Assembly: GCF_963678635.1 (NCBI RefSeq)
Contig: NC_087065.1
Span: 61,034,754-61,098,753 of the forward strand
Direction of reading: 5' to 3'
DNA: 64,000 nt
Source of the DNA: Symsagittifera roscoffensis
Lineage: Eukaryota > Xenacoelomorpha > Acoela > Convolutidae
How positions within the stretch are numbered: the stretch's first letter is position 1; every line of letters begins with the position of its first letter. The notes under the pieces are model-generated. The model worked only from the letters and a program-made list of their open reading frames with translations. It did no database searches and was not told the origin of the DNA. The translations under genes were made by a program, and so were the position numbers. Shown one piece after another: positions 21,725-33,670 of this stretch.

Positions 21725-22535
21725 ATTACAGGGCCAAGCTGTGCATTTTTATGAACTGTAAGCGGACTCCGCAGCAGGCCAAAATCAGATTTGTTGCGTG
21801 ATATGCAATAATACTACTTTTCTTGGACCTTTTTTGCTAATTTGATTCCACAATTAAATAGCTTAATCACTATACCGCTCATAATCGCTCAAAAATAGGA
21901 TGATTTGCGGAATCCGAAACAGTTTGTGGAATCCACAAAGAAAATAAAATAAGTCTACAACTCTAAAACTCTAATAAGTCTAAAACTCAGCTGTGTTGAC
22001 ATCGATCCCGAAAAGTTTGCTGGCAAGGAAATTTCCCAAGTACTTAAGGGTGACATCCACCACTTTAGCTAAGCAATGTGTTATGATTTTTGTTCGTGGA
22101 TTCCTCTGACAATGGTTAAGCCCTTGCTTTTAAATTCCGCGTTGCTAGATAAAAATTCGAGCTCTTGCTTTTAATTGTTCAAGTGCAACTGGTTTTATTT
22201 CAGTGAGGAACAAAATTGCGGAATTCACTTAAAATTTGCGGAATCCGCTGACATTTGCGGATTCCCATCACAAACTTTGCGTATTCCACTTATATTTGCG
22301 GAATCTACCTACAATTTGCGGAATCCTGTACAACTAGGTATATTTGCTTGTTGCAGAATCCGCGGAAAAACAAATGTGACAACAAATTTATGTTGCAGGT
22401 AATTGTACGCAAAATCCACGGAAATTTGAAAGTGGATTCCACTTACATTTTGGAACTTGTGTAAAAATTTGTCTCTGGAATTCAGGATTATAAGTAAACC
22501 AAATTATGCACAGTTTGGCCTCGTAATGCCCAATT
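21725..22535 (-). repeat. Element with internal GGATTCC-type repeats (copy in reverse orientation) plus fragments
   Basis: At 22195-22470 a motif of the form TTTGCGGAATCC(A/G)C recurs about eight times at 20-30 base spacing. It is followed by the end motif CACAGTTTGGCCTCGTAATG (22509-22528). The whole matches, in reverse complement, 42719-43022 and 44186-44490. A fragment in the opposite orientation is seen at 21732-21780 (GGCCAAGCTGTGCA, then GTAAGCGGACTCCGC), and further GGAATCC motifs lie at 21905-21945. The short open frames here are translations of the repeat. Confidence 0.7.
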
Positions 22536-25500
22536 TTTCAATTTCGACTTAATGATTTTCGATTCTGAGTTACAGCTCAGTGTTACTCAAATTTTTAAAT
22601 ACAATAAAAATTTGTATAGATACAAAACTTTACTTTCACTCGAATATCTGAGCGAATATCTGAATTTGCATTTTTTCATCTTATTTGGCCAAAGTTCATT
22701 CAATCTAACTTTAATTAGCCGTAGAAAAACCTAATGATTAAGATAGAGCAAAAATCTGTTAAATGTATGGAACTCATACAACCACTCCCAGAAGAGGTTT
22801 GAAAATCACGAGCAAACTTCTGCTTCTGGAGTCTGGATTTTCATGCACTCGTCCAAGATCCACTTTTGTCTGTGGTCTTGAGGGATGCATATTTCATCAT
22901 TCTCTAATAAAAGCTTTTACCAAGTATATCTTTCAGTCTTTTAGAGACTAGCAGAAACCTTGAAGTACTCAAAACACAAAAAGAGTTAAAAAATGCATTC
23001 ATTTTTTCATATTTGATTCATACATCAGAATTCATTTTTTTTAAAAGTCGTACTTCGGTCTTTTATTTTTTCGATGAAAAGTTGTTTCTTAAATTAATTT
23101 TTGCATAGGTTTTTTATGAACTTTGTTACAAGATCCATGTAACAACCTACAAGAATTTGAAGCAGAGAACTAAAATTTGAATTTTGTGAGACCCGCGCAA
23201 CCCAATAGAATGACGTTTTTTAAATTTAGAAGTATAAATCACAAAAATTGTAGCCAAAGTCATAAAATGTTGCATCAAGAGATAATGGAAAAAAAGACCA
23301 AACGGTATAACTTCTACACTTGGTGTATGGCGCTCAAAAAAACTAATATACCTAAATTATGCTTATATGCAAAAAATTTAGCATTTATAATTTGCGTCGG
23401 TCGAAAAATATACACCAGTCACTTAAATACTATATTTGGTTTGAGCCGGTTGTAGATAATTTTTTTGCCTGCATTGTACCACCTTGGTTGTGAAATTGGA
23501 GAAATGTCAATTTTTAGTCGGTATACAATCTGAAAAGACAGTCTGAAAGTATGCATTCCCAGATGCGCCAGAACAAATTGGCCGAAGTCTGAACCCAAAG
23601 TAATTATCTTAAACTGAGTTTAGATGAGCATACTTCGATATCTCGGGCAGAGAACAATTGGTTCTTTGCCGCCTTTCGAGCGAAGAACTAAACAAAACTT
23701 TTTGAATTTAAAAAATGTTTTTGCTATTATTTCTTGAAATATTTTAGAAAATGTTTGGCACTTTTACAGACAAAAGACAAAAGAGTACGATCAGCCATTA
23801 CTTACATAAAAATATTTATCATAAAACAGCTTTAGATAAAAAACTAGATATAGATCATCGAAATGTTTTCAAGTCATGAATTTTGTCGTTAATGTGGAAC
23901 AAGCAAGGTAACTAGGTTTTTTAATGCTCGAAAAATGCAAAAATTTTCAGGTTACAATGCGTGTTGTTTTATTAAAGAGATATTCCAGGACATGAGGCAA
24001 AAACTCGTTGAAAGCGAGATTTGATCGAAAGCGACCTTTTGCGATTTTTCAAATAAACGACAATTTGCACCAGACAATAAGCTGACAGTTTGCAGCAGTA
24101 AATTGAGCGGCAAAAACTAATTCACGCGCTATTCCTTTTGTACCGAATGTAAGTGCAGCGGAGCAGGCGTTCTCTTCTTGGTAATGCTTTGTTACTTGAC
24201 CGATCTTTAGGCAGACCAATCATTAAGCTTTAAAAACATAAACCTGGTCTTTCAGCAGACCAGCTTAGGGCAACTGACGCATCATTGATTGACAGGCGCA
24301 AAAAAGCGCTCCGTCAGGGTTGAGTTTCCCTAATTAAGAGAATTATTTCACAATTCTTCAACAAAACTGTTCACAAAACAGAAAATTAAAAGCCCTCAGC
24401 AATTAATTCCCGCAATAGTCCTATCGTGCAGCTGAGTGAGCTGTCGCTAATTGCTATTGCCGCGTTTTAAGTTAGCGTTGTGACTTGTTAACTGTTTTTA
24501 TTCTGCTAAACGACCATTCTGCTAAAAAAAACTGTTCTGCCAAAATACTTAGCACTCTTGTTACGAATTTCGACGATCTGTCGCCTATGATTCCGAGAAC
24601 CACATTTTTTCCTATTCAAGTTTTGTTTCATGAAATGTGTGCACCTGTCATAAGCTAGACGAGGTGTTTAAATTCTCAATTCTTATTCTGTGCAATGACT
24701 TAATAGTTCTGCTAGAGTTAAGCGCAAGGTATCTCTAAACAAAAAAAATCTTATGAAAATCAGCGCAGTCCAAAAATGAGGATGGGCCAAATAGTCATCG
24801 GCTGATTGGGGTTTTGAGACTTTTATATTGAAGAAGAATAGTTTCATGACTTACATTTTACAAAAGCGTTTCAAACTAATCATACTGCAATGTGTTTAGT
24901 TAAAAGATCCGATTTGACCAACGGAGGCAAAATCTGGCTTGTGGCAATAATTTCAAGGAATCTTTCAAATTAATTATTTCAAATTATCTTATAAATATGG
25001 ATCTTTGGCTGTGAATATGCTGAATTACGAAGCCAGTTTTTAAACTTACGCTTTCATTTTTATAATTAAGTAGCCGGTATAATTACAGAACAGAGAAAAA
25101 TAAACCTTAGAGTGAAAGAGCAAAAAGACCATTTTTTAATTAGTTCATCAGATTAAATCTCCGGTTCATTCTTCTCGGCAGTTCCACTAGTTTTTTGTTG
25201 CAATATTTTTCCTTACTTGATAAAACTCAGCAAGAAAGTTTTTTCGCAGTTAGCAGAGCCTAATTCTTATAAATTTTTTGGTGCCAGGTTGCTCCCAAGT
25301 GGTTGTTTGATAGGTTTTTCATCTTTTTAGACAACCTTCATTCGAGTTAGCGAACAGTTTCTTCATTTTTTTGTTATTGGAGCTGTTTTATTTCCAGTCA
25401 ATTTTATTCTGTTAAAAAACCGTTATTTCTTTGAATGAAGTACCAATTTTTGCTTCATTTTGAAATTCCTGTTAAAACGGCGCTAGGGTAGACAACGGGT

Positions 25501-28285
25501 TTTCGAAATACAAATACCCCAGGGCTCTGTAGCCCGTTTTTGAATGAGGTCATTAAGAGTTCAGACGCCATTGAGAGGAGCTAGGATATGAGGATTTAAG
25601 AGACAGAGCCTCGCTTTGGGCACTCGTGACATCTGTCCCAAATCCTTTGTCATTTCCCGTCTGTATGGGGATTCACTTAACTTAATTGTTACTTTTACAA
25701 ACTTATAACGCAATAATCCCTCTCTACTCCATAAGGCAACCAAATTATTCGTCTGAGAGTCAAACAATGCTGGTTCTTTTAACCATTGAAAACGAGAGAG
25801 AAATATTTTTCAAGTTTTTTTTTCGTATTTACTTATTCACACTTTATTCACACCTTCTCTGCACAACTTTCCTTTTTCAATTTTAATCACATATTGTTCT
25901 CAAATCCCAACCGGACTTTTTCCAACCGTGTCAAAACGGCCGGCGGAAAAAGTCAACTGGGGAGCCAATCAATGCGTCCCGTTAATTGCCTAATCAAAAT
26001 ACCTTTGCTGACTGACAGCGTAAATCTACCCTAGATTGAAGTTGTTTCGCAACTGAGACCTTAAGTGGTATTGCCGATTGCAATCACTGGAATGGTTAAA
26101 AACTGTAGGAACCGGCAAGGGCGCAGAGGTTATTGAGGCAAAATTAATCTATTGTTGAGGCGAACCAAATCTGTTATTGACAGCTAATCAGATCAAAACA
26201 GGCAACGTGTCGTAAAAATATGCACCGAAAAACTTGTCCTAATTTCAATTTGAGGTCAAGTTATATGTTTCTGACTTTGTTGATTTCTATTATTAAAGGG
26301 AGCCAACTTAAATTATTCATTTAATTTTATTCAACTTTACAATTTGTGTTGGATTGGAAGGCAAAACATTGTACATAATTAGAGATGACTTCATATCAGA
26401 TGATAGGGTAAGTTATGTTTTTCAAGTTGCGGGTTTCAAAACAAGTTCTCCAACTGATCGTTTTTCGACAACTCACTCGGAAAACTCACACGGAATTTTT
26501 ACTGGAAGAATACGCTCGGCCATTTCAGTGAACATGCAAGGGTGAGAGAGGTAAACACGCAAATATGAACATGCCAGGGTAAGCTAGCTCTAACTTTTTT
26601 GCGTGTAACGTGGCGAAAAGAAGAAATGGTCGAAAATATAGTAGACAAAAGTTCGCATGGCTTACAGATTATTATCAGAGCTTTATAACGGTTTTATAAC
26701 GATTAGGACGGCACAAGCGTGATAGAGGGTCCCTGTAAAAAACCAAGTATGACAGAGGGGTCCGAATGACTCCTACACACAGTAAATACATCAATCAAGC
26801 TCATCAATAGACGCTGATTGATCGTTTTCCTTACTTTTTCACAAATTTAATTAACTAGCTTCATTAGCGCTAACTTTTTCGATACTTTAATTTACATCAC
26901 TGAAGCGATAAAATCGAAACGATGAGGTATTGTACTTATATTAGTGCCCTTGTTAGTTTTTTGAGAGTCCTCTAGCACACTTGTATTTTAACGGCATTAT
27001 AATTGGCTTACATCGTTTTAGCATGTGCCGAGATCTATTTCTGCACGGGCTGACCAAAATTTGTAGTCATACAATTCCTTAAATGGAAAATTGCTTGTGA
27101 TACAATTGCTTATAATTTCCCATAAAAATATCTACGACCTCTATGCTAAACATTTTTCAATACATGACAATTTTATGACTAGCTTTTTTTAGCAATCGAA
27201 ATTAATCGAAATTATTACTTTTTTGAATTTAGCTTTTATGTTTGTGTTTAGTTCGAAAACATCTTAACCAATGATTTTCTCAAGGACAAAACCAACGGTT
27301 AATGGGACTTATTCTCGCAGATAAACTGCACTTGAAAACTGACAATCTAGGTTAACGTAACATTTTTACTCAGATTTGTAATTTAAAAAGGAACTGTTCG
27401 TATACAGTAGGAAAAAGTTCACTAAAAATTTTGGCTTGTTTTTTCTTGAATAAAATTTTTAGTTCAACATATATATAAAATAGTATATCAAAATATATAT
27501 ATTTATAGATAATAAATTGGTTTCACACAAAACGTTAGTCATATTTGATACTTTTTTGAGAAAAAATTACTTCAAACTTTGTTAAAGACAAAAATGCACA
27601 GTATGTTACTTATTTTCTTTCGGATTTTGTTAGTTTGAGCACAAAAGTGATTTTGCAAGAATAAAAACTTTTCCTTCATTTTTGGTTTTTCTTCTAGGAA
27701 TTTTTTGTAGCCATGTAAAAATATTTATCTTACATTTATCAAAATTGAAAGTTGTGTGACAAGCATTTTTTCCAAACCCTTCCTTTATAAATGTATGACA
27801 AGTTTTTTTCTAGTATTGCACAGTAGAATGAGCGTTTCTTGAAAAAAATTGTATTATAAGCATATTTTGGGAAAGGCTAATTTTTTTCAATGGTTTTTTT
27901 TTGCAAAACTCAACCTCAAAAGCCTTTTTTGTGCTCATTTTTTGACATTAGTTAAATAAATTTTCTAAATATTTACATATGAACGAGGTAGTATATGTTT
28001 TATAATTTGTAGTAATAAGATTTGCATTAACCGTTTTCAACATCAAGTCGGTACAAGTATAAAAAATTTACATGATAGGCAACCTACCAGTTTTGATTGT
28101 AGAAAAAAAAATTTCAAAATTTTCAAGAACACATTCAGTGTAAAATTTCATTCCAAATATGCATAGGAAAAATACCAAAACACAAGGTAAAGAAAAAAGC
28201 ACTCTTAACTATTTTCCTGTAAGGGTTTCTAATTTAAAGCTTCGCTTCCTCACTTGAATTCGGAACAATTTCGAATTGCACCATA
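22536..28285. other. No gene recognised; AT-rich
   Basis: I checked this stretch for tRNA boxes, transposon ends and domain patterns. Small open frames at 23177, 25686 and 26354 are not supported by any motif. 26530-26585 contains two donor-like copies of GAACATGC(A/C)AGGGT(G/A)AG, 36-37 bases apart. 27060-27860 has scattered degenerate TTGTATGAC/TGTGACAAGC motifs and an AT-dinucleotide stretch (27466-27510). Confidence 0.5.
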
Positions 28286-28293
28286 GACTTAAG

Positions 28294-28697
28294 CAGGGGC
28301 GGATTAAGGGGGGAGGGGCGAACGCCCATTTCCTTAAGGGATTCGGCCCCCTGCCGACCCAAAAGATCCCCCCTCTGGTATTTTTTAAGAAATCCATTTT
28401 TGGCCGACTAACCCTAAAATTTTTCTAAAGTCGACCCTACAATTTTTCGACGCCAATATAAACTAATTTTGAGGGGGGAGCGCGCGCCGAAAAACCGCAA
28501 TTTTTTGGACTGTTTTTTCAAATTTTTGCCTGCGGCCCAGAAAATTTGGCCAAAGCAGGAACTAAACCGTGCTTAGAAACAGCTCAAAAAATCAAATCAA
28601 TTCGAACTAAAAAAAGATCGACACGATTTTCGATCATTTTTTGAAAATCCGCCGCACCCCCCCCCCCCCCCTCGAAAAAATCTTAGATCCGCCCCTG
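28294..28697. mobile_element. hAT-type MITE, complete, with 8-bp target duplication
   Basis: The left end is CAGGGGCGGATTAAG and the right end CTTAGATCCGCCCCTG, the reverse complement with small differences. CAGGGGCGGAT termini are typical of a widespread hAT superfamily group. Flanks are GACTTAAG (28286-28293) and GTCTTAAG (28698-28705), an 8-bp duplication with one mismatch, as hAT transposases make. It is 404 bp with no transposase, hence non-autonomous. It contains a run of 14 C near the right end. The minus-strand open frame 28209-28397 is produced by it. Confidence 0.85.
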
Positions 28698-28705
28698 GTC
28701 TTAAG

Positions 28706-29977
28706 TTCAGCGACAACAATTGGGATACGAGGATTAGTTTTTGATTTTTGCGATACTCTAAAAAATAATAATTGTGAGTAGAATAACTTTCTTCTTTTCA
28801 AATACAGGCACCGTTGTCTGAACTTTTTGATTGGAGAAGAATTAACCAGCTAGAAAAGTATCGACCGTCCGCTCTCGGGTGAATCAAGAGTTTGCTTGCA
28901 AAGTGGTCGATTCTGAATAAAAAGTTTTGACGAGCTTTTCATGGGTTTACGATTTAACCGAGTTCTTCAAAAACATTTCAAAACACATGTTTTTTTTTTG
29001 CTAAATATTTTGACCGCAGGCAATTTAAAAAAGGTCAAATTGGGGTTTTAAGAAAAATAGGGCTTATCGAAAGCCCTCAGAAATTTAATTGGCTAAATAT
29101 CACAAACAGATTTAATGAATAGTATCAAATGGGTAGTTTTTTGGGTAATCGGGGTTTCAAATCCTTGATAGGGCTTCACTTCTAAATTCACCCCTAAGTG
29201 TCCGTAATATCGATACACAAAGAGGAGCAAAAGATCACTACTCATTGTGCAAAACTTCGATATATGAAAAAATATCTAATTTCGGAATATATCGGAAAAA
29301 GTATCGCAATGATAAGAGTTGACCAATTATAAAATAAAATTTTTCTCACTTCCAACAGAATTTTTTTTTCCTTAAGATAAATGTTCTTATTAAGGTCAAA
29401 ATTTTTTGAGAAACGTTTTCATTCAAAATCTCCAGAAACGGCACTCCTTGACTGAAAGCATTTGGGCAATATTCCTATCTTACAAGTGTTGATATTAATT
29501 TTTTGTAAAACAGGAGAAATTTCCTTCAATTGTTTATTTTATTCATATCAGTCTGTCAAAAATTAGTTTTATATTCAAGATTGCTTTTCGATACCTTTCG
29601 GACCTTTTCAATTTCGTAATTTCAAGTTTCCGAATTTTTTCATGTAAAAAGCTTGTAAAAAAGTTCTAAGACTTGGAGGACAAAAGGTTTTGACCCTCTT
29701 AAAATTGAGCTGAAGCTGTTGGCCTTAAAATCCTTAAAAACAGTGCAAAAGAATCAACCTTTAAAATTTTATACAAAAACTTGTAAAAAAGGTAAAGATT
29801 CCTACAGTTTCATACTTGTTCTAAGATTAGTGAATTGTTTTTGAGATGGTCAATGGGAGAGTGTCTCACAAAAATGTGAATGAAGATAGCACCCACCATC
29901 GTTTATTCACTTAAGATTTCGTCCTCTGTAAATTTTCCATGACGCAAGTTTCAATGACAGATTTTATCCTATTGCAG
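28706..29977. other. No gene recognised
   Basis: AT-rich spacer between the MITE and the exon candidates. 29900-29977 ends in a pyrimidine-rich stretch and AG (TTTTATCCTATTGCAG), which could be a splice acceptor. Confidence 0.5.
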
Positions 29978-30117
29978 GTTTCCTCCTGTGTCAAAACTTC
30001 TCTCCCAGTGGACTGGCGTTGGCAAACGCTTTGCACGCATCAGCGCTGCTCTCCAATTACCAACTGACACTTTTATAAGATCAGTTCGTGTATCGGAACT
30101 GTCGTCATTGACAACTT
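29978..30117 (+). CDS. Candidate internal exon, unrecognised protein
   Basis: 140 bases bounded by a good acceptor (TTTTATCCTATTGCAG before it) and a good donor (GTAAGC after it). They are open throughout in the frame starting at 29979 and clearly richer in G+C than the neighbourhood. The peptide includes KLLSQWTGVGKRFARISAAL, an amphipathic-helix pattern loosely like a death-fold domain. The minus strand is also open here (29969-30166), so the strand is not certain. No homology can be claimed by eye. If spliced to the candidate at 30252, the phases fit: this exon ends with one base of a codon and the next starts with two. It could be a pseudogene. Confidence 0.3.
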
Positions 30118-30251
30118 GTAAGCATTTTAACAGCCCGATTGTGGGTATTAAACCTTCAGAATTCATGACGTGACTCAGGCTAAAATTTTGGGCTTCCTGT
30201 GACTACTACTTGCGGCGTTTCTTCAAAACCCAGAGCAAAAACGATTTTAAG

Positions 30252-30511
30252 CGCGTCTTTCAAATGCCTTTTTTTGGATGCCGTACGATGAAAGTCCGGA
30301 TCTCACGAAAATCTTGATACCACTAGATAGATTAATTCTTTTTCAAACACTTTTTGATGTATCAGACAATTGCTGGCAAAATTTTGCAAATCATGTCTTT
30401 GTTGATTATTATTGTTGCTTCCAGCCTGAAGATTTGCGAATCTTGACGTCTGGACAAGACACGATTCTTTCCCTTTTAAAGCTTAATCAAACAGCAAAAG
30501 ACATTTTCTAA
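30252..30511 (+). CDS. Candidate exon with a death-domain-like pattern
   Basis: Open from 30251 to a stop at 30509-30511, with an ATG at 30278. From that ATG a helix (ILIPLDRLILFQTLFDV) is followed by NCWQNFANHV, then PEDLRIL, then ILSLLKLNQTAKDIF. The series W..(L/F)A, acidic-L..L and LL..(W) is the layout of death domains such as those of IRAK/Pelle-type adaptor kinases. Here the last Trp is replaced by Asn, and the final helix is missing because of the stop. Death domains build receptor signalling complexes in the cytosol. An AG at 30250-30251 could serve as acceptor. This is a pattern match by eye only; a degenerate gene fragment is equally possible. Confidence 0.33.
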
Positions 30512-31429
30512 CTTAGGGTTCAAAACCTAGGCTCGTTACAATAACAATTGTATGCAACAATGGTTGCTCCTTGCGGAATGATAACAAAGCATAGAAACCG
30601 TAACAATTAAGAAAATCAGAATGACGATATGTCAGACCTTGTTGTTTAGTCCCGACGACTTTAAATTGTTTAAAAGGTAAGCTTTTGGCCTAGTTTTCAA
30701 AGAGCAATATAACCAGTTAATTTTTATAGCCTCTGCAATAATAGTCAGCAATTAAAAGAGTTTTCAAACATTATCTTGATCGTCGAAGCCGGCTTTATGG
30801 GTATATGGCCCTAGTTTTGCTCGAAAGGTTTCCATTAAATGTGGATAAAAATTAAAATTTGATCAAGCAGAACTACATAATAACAGAGCTTGGTACTTTT
30901 CTAGAAAAAAAATGTTCGCTTAAGTAACCCAAACAAAGTATATTGATTCAATTGACCAAAGTTTCAAATAAATCAGTAAAATTGCTTCGCATATACCCAT
31001 TAGTGTGTCACCACAAATTTTTGGTCGTAAAATTTTGAAAATGACAAAATTATACTTCACCGTCACCCATTACTTTCTTCGTTTTCTCAAGGCGGCCGAA
31101 AAAGTTACTTTACGAAATCGATTTTTGGCTCAAAGCTTTTAAAAACTTTCCAGCCAGAAAAGTTTTCCTCCAAAAACTACACCCAGAAAGTTTCACCAAA
31201 TAGACTTACCCAAATCCCAGTTTGCAAAAAAAATTCCTAAATGAGTAAACATTTTTCGACTAGAAACTTAGAGAAATTCGGTTGATTCGACTAACAAAAG
31301 TTTTGATCAAAACAGCTTTTTGATCAGATAGATTTTTGTTTTTTCAATCAAATGCTAACTAAGCGGATGGTTTTTTTAATGACAAGTAATATAAGAAAAA
31401 ACACTTCATTCTATTTATACATATCAAGG
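30512..31429. other. No supported gene; one weak mini-exon-like piece
   Basis: 30620-30676 lies between an AG (AAAATCAG) and a GTAAGC donor-like site and is open (peptide LLFSPDDFKLFK), but it is too short to call. The rest is AT-rich without features. Confidence 0.4.
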
Positions 31430-31640
31430 GCTGGGGTGAGGGGTGGACACTCCTAGCTCCTTCGCGTATTCGACTTCCGCACCTGCCCTTTTCGACGGTC
31501 CACCTTTGGTAATATTTTAGAGCATCCATTTTCGACTGACCATTATCTAAAAAATGTTCTGCATTCGCCTGCGGCGCCACTTAATAATTAATTTGAGAGG
31601 AAAGCATATCTATACAATTTTAATGAGCTTTTGACGAAAA
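31430..31640. mobile_element. Diverged relative of the hAT-type MITE
   Basis: Shares the internal order of 28294-28697: GGGTGGACACTCC..., CTGCCC...TTCGAC, ATCCATTTTCGACTGACC, GCCTGCGGCGCC and TTAATTTGAGAGG. Termini are too degraded to define. Confidence 0.5.
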
Positions 31641-31699
31641 CCGCGCTTTTCAACTTCACCTAAAAGCACGTATAGATTGATTTTACTCAATAATTTATT

Positions 31700-32400
31700 G
31701 ATGAAGTCACGGTTCGATAAACCATCATTTAAAATCATCAAAGCTTCATATTAAAGTCGCCAATTCATCAGTTTGGAACTGTTTTCAGTTTTGGAAATTG
31801 TCGATATTTCGAGCTATGCTTTCTGAATTGAGTAAGTATTAGTTTTTAAAAAAAACTATTGCCAACAACTGTCAAAAAATTAGAGAAAAACCATTATGCA
31901 AATATTTTTTGAGCTGGCAAAAACGGCTGTTGATATCATTACCTTTATTCGCCAATTGTTTTAAAGAGAGGTTTTTGGCAAAAACGGAAAAGGGCGATAA
32001 TGCAAAAAATGGAATTGACACCACGACTTTCAGTTTTCTGATTCTAGACAATAACAAATGCAGATTTTGAGTTCAAAAGCCACACTATTATCTGTATCAC
32101 AAATAGCTCTATACATCAACCAAATCATCCAAAAATCGATATTTTGTCAGATCTGGGAACCTATTCTAAAGGCAAAATGAACGAACCTTTAACAAGAGAT
32201 ATTACAAAAAATTCAGCTTTTTGTTTTGACTTTGCTGACTTTGACTCCATTGTTGCATTTTTGAAGGGTCAATTCCAATATTTACAACAACAGGTTTTGA
32301 CGGAAAAGAAAAGAAAATAAGAAAAAACAATCCTGTCTCAAGCTAGAAAAGAAAGAAATTGCTCTTTTTTTTCTTATTGGACCTGATGCTAGCGAGTTCA
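31700..32400 (+). repeat. Diverged duplicated block, copy 1
   Basis: Matches 33000-33670 in order: ATGAAG(T/C)CAC, GAGCT(A/G)T/CTGCTTTCTGAA, ATATCATT...ATTCGCC(A/G)ATTG, AATGGA(A/G)TTGACAC, then CAGATC(T/A)G. It is offset by about 1.3 kb. No protein is seen. Confidence 0.65.
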
Positions 32401-32404
32401 AGTT

Positions 32405-32700
32405 CCACACTTCTACCCAAATCACAAATAGTTCTATACATCAACGAAATCATCCAGAGATCGATATTTTTTTAGATCTAGATACCTATTTTACAGGCAA
32501 ATTTAACAAAATTTTAACGGTAGAGATTACAAAAGGTTTTTTTAGTTTTCAATTTATTTTGTTTTTAATTTTGACATTACTTGTTTTGAGTCATACGTTG
32601 CAGTTTATTAGGGTTATTTACCATAATTAGAACAACAGTTGATGGTGGAAAAAATGAAAAATTATTCATGTCACAAACCAGAGAAAAAAATTTCTTGTGG
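32405..32700 (+). repeat. Partial extra copy of the right part of the 31.7-kb block
   Basis: AATCACAAATAGTTCTATAC...AAATCATCCAGAGATCGATATT repeats the text at about 32094-32145 almost exactly and continues with similar spacing to about 32690. The array is therefore full copy, right-half copy, full copy. Confidence 0.65.
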
Positions 32701-32999
32701 GGCCTGGTGCTAACTGTAATGGGTGTTGCGGAATTTTCTTAATGTCATATTGGCAGGAACAGCTCTGTTTTTTTTTTGATTAACTACTCTAAAAATTATG
32801 CGAAGGAACTATAGCAAGGGGTGTTTTTTTCCACCTAAGTTACCTTAAATATGATGTCAGGTAAAGTATCTTCTTGAAGGCCTTCTACCGTGATTAGCAT
32901 TTCAAAAAGTTATCAGTTTTGCGAAACAGGGGTTTGAAAATCTTAGGTTTTGAGAAAAAATCAACAAAAGTATATGAGAGGCTGATCTCCCCGCTATGA

Positions 33000-33670
33000 T
33001 GAAGCCACAGTTAGAAAAAAAAACACTATTAAATATCATCATGGCTTTATGTCAATGTAAGCAATCCACCAGATTAGTTCTGTTTATAGTTTTGAAAATT
33101 AGAAAAATAAGAAAAAGTTTGTTTTTAGCGTCGAGCTGCTTTCTGAAAGAAGTAAGTAATAATTTTTTTTTCTGAAGTTATTGGCAGCAAAGATCTAGAA
33201 CAAAACCAGTATGCAACTCTTAATTAAAGCGACAACGAATGTTAATATCATTTTTTTAATTCGCCGATTGGTTAAACAGCAGATTTTGGAGAAATGCTGA
33301 ACGGCGAGAATAGTAAAATGGAGTTGACACAACGTCTTTAAATTTTATCATTCTAGGATATATTCAATGCAGACTTTGAACTCAAAAGACACATTTTTGT
33401 CTGTTTCATAAAGAGCATTTTTGTCTGTTTCACAATCAAATAATTCAAAGACAATTTTTTTCAGATCAGAAAACCTAGTCTAGAGGCAAAATTGAGGAAT
33501 AACATACAGGAAAGATTACAAAAAAAATAAATTCTGTTTTGACGTTTATATAATTTAATTGTTAATTTTTTCCTTAGGTAGATTTTGACGATTGAACAAT
33601 AGTCTGTGAAGGAAAGAAAGCAAAGCTTCAAGCTAGAAAAAATTCATTTGCTTTCAATCGATATGTGGCC
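33000..33670 (+). repeat. Diverged duplicated block, copy 2
   Basis: Second full-length copy of the 31700-32400 block, with many substitutions and a duplicated TTTTTGTCTGTTTCA at 33394-33430. Confidence 0.6.

Noticed and set aside
24244-24263. Stem-loop CTGGTCTTTCAGCAGACCAG, considered as a histone mRNA 3' hairpin
   Set aside because: The loop is six bases rather than four and the consensus does not fit; no histone coding sequence nearby.
25483-26034. Possible 552-bp TIR element with CTAGGGTAGA / TCTACCCTAG ends
   Set aside because: A 10-base inverted pair at this distance is expected dozens of times by chance in 64 kb; the match does not extend inward and no clear target duplication or second copy is seen.
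27466-27510. AT-dinucleotide stretch as a possible origin or promoter
   Set aside because: Simple sequence of a kind common throughout this AT-rich window; nothing positional supports function.
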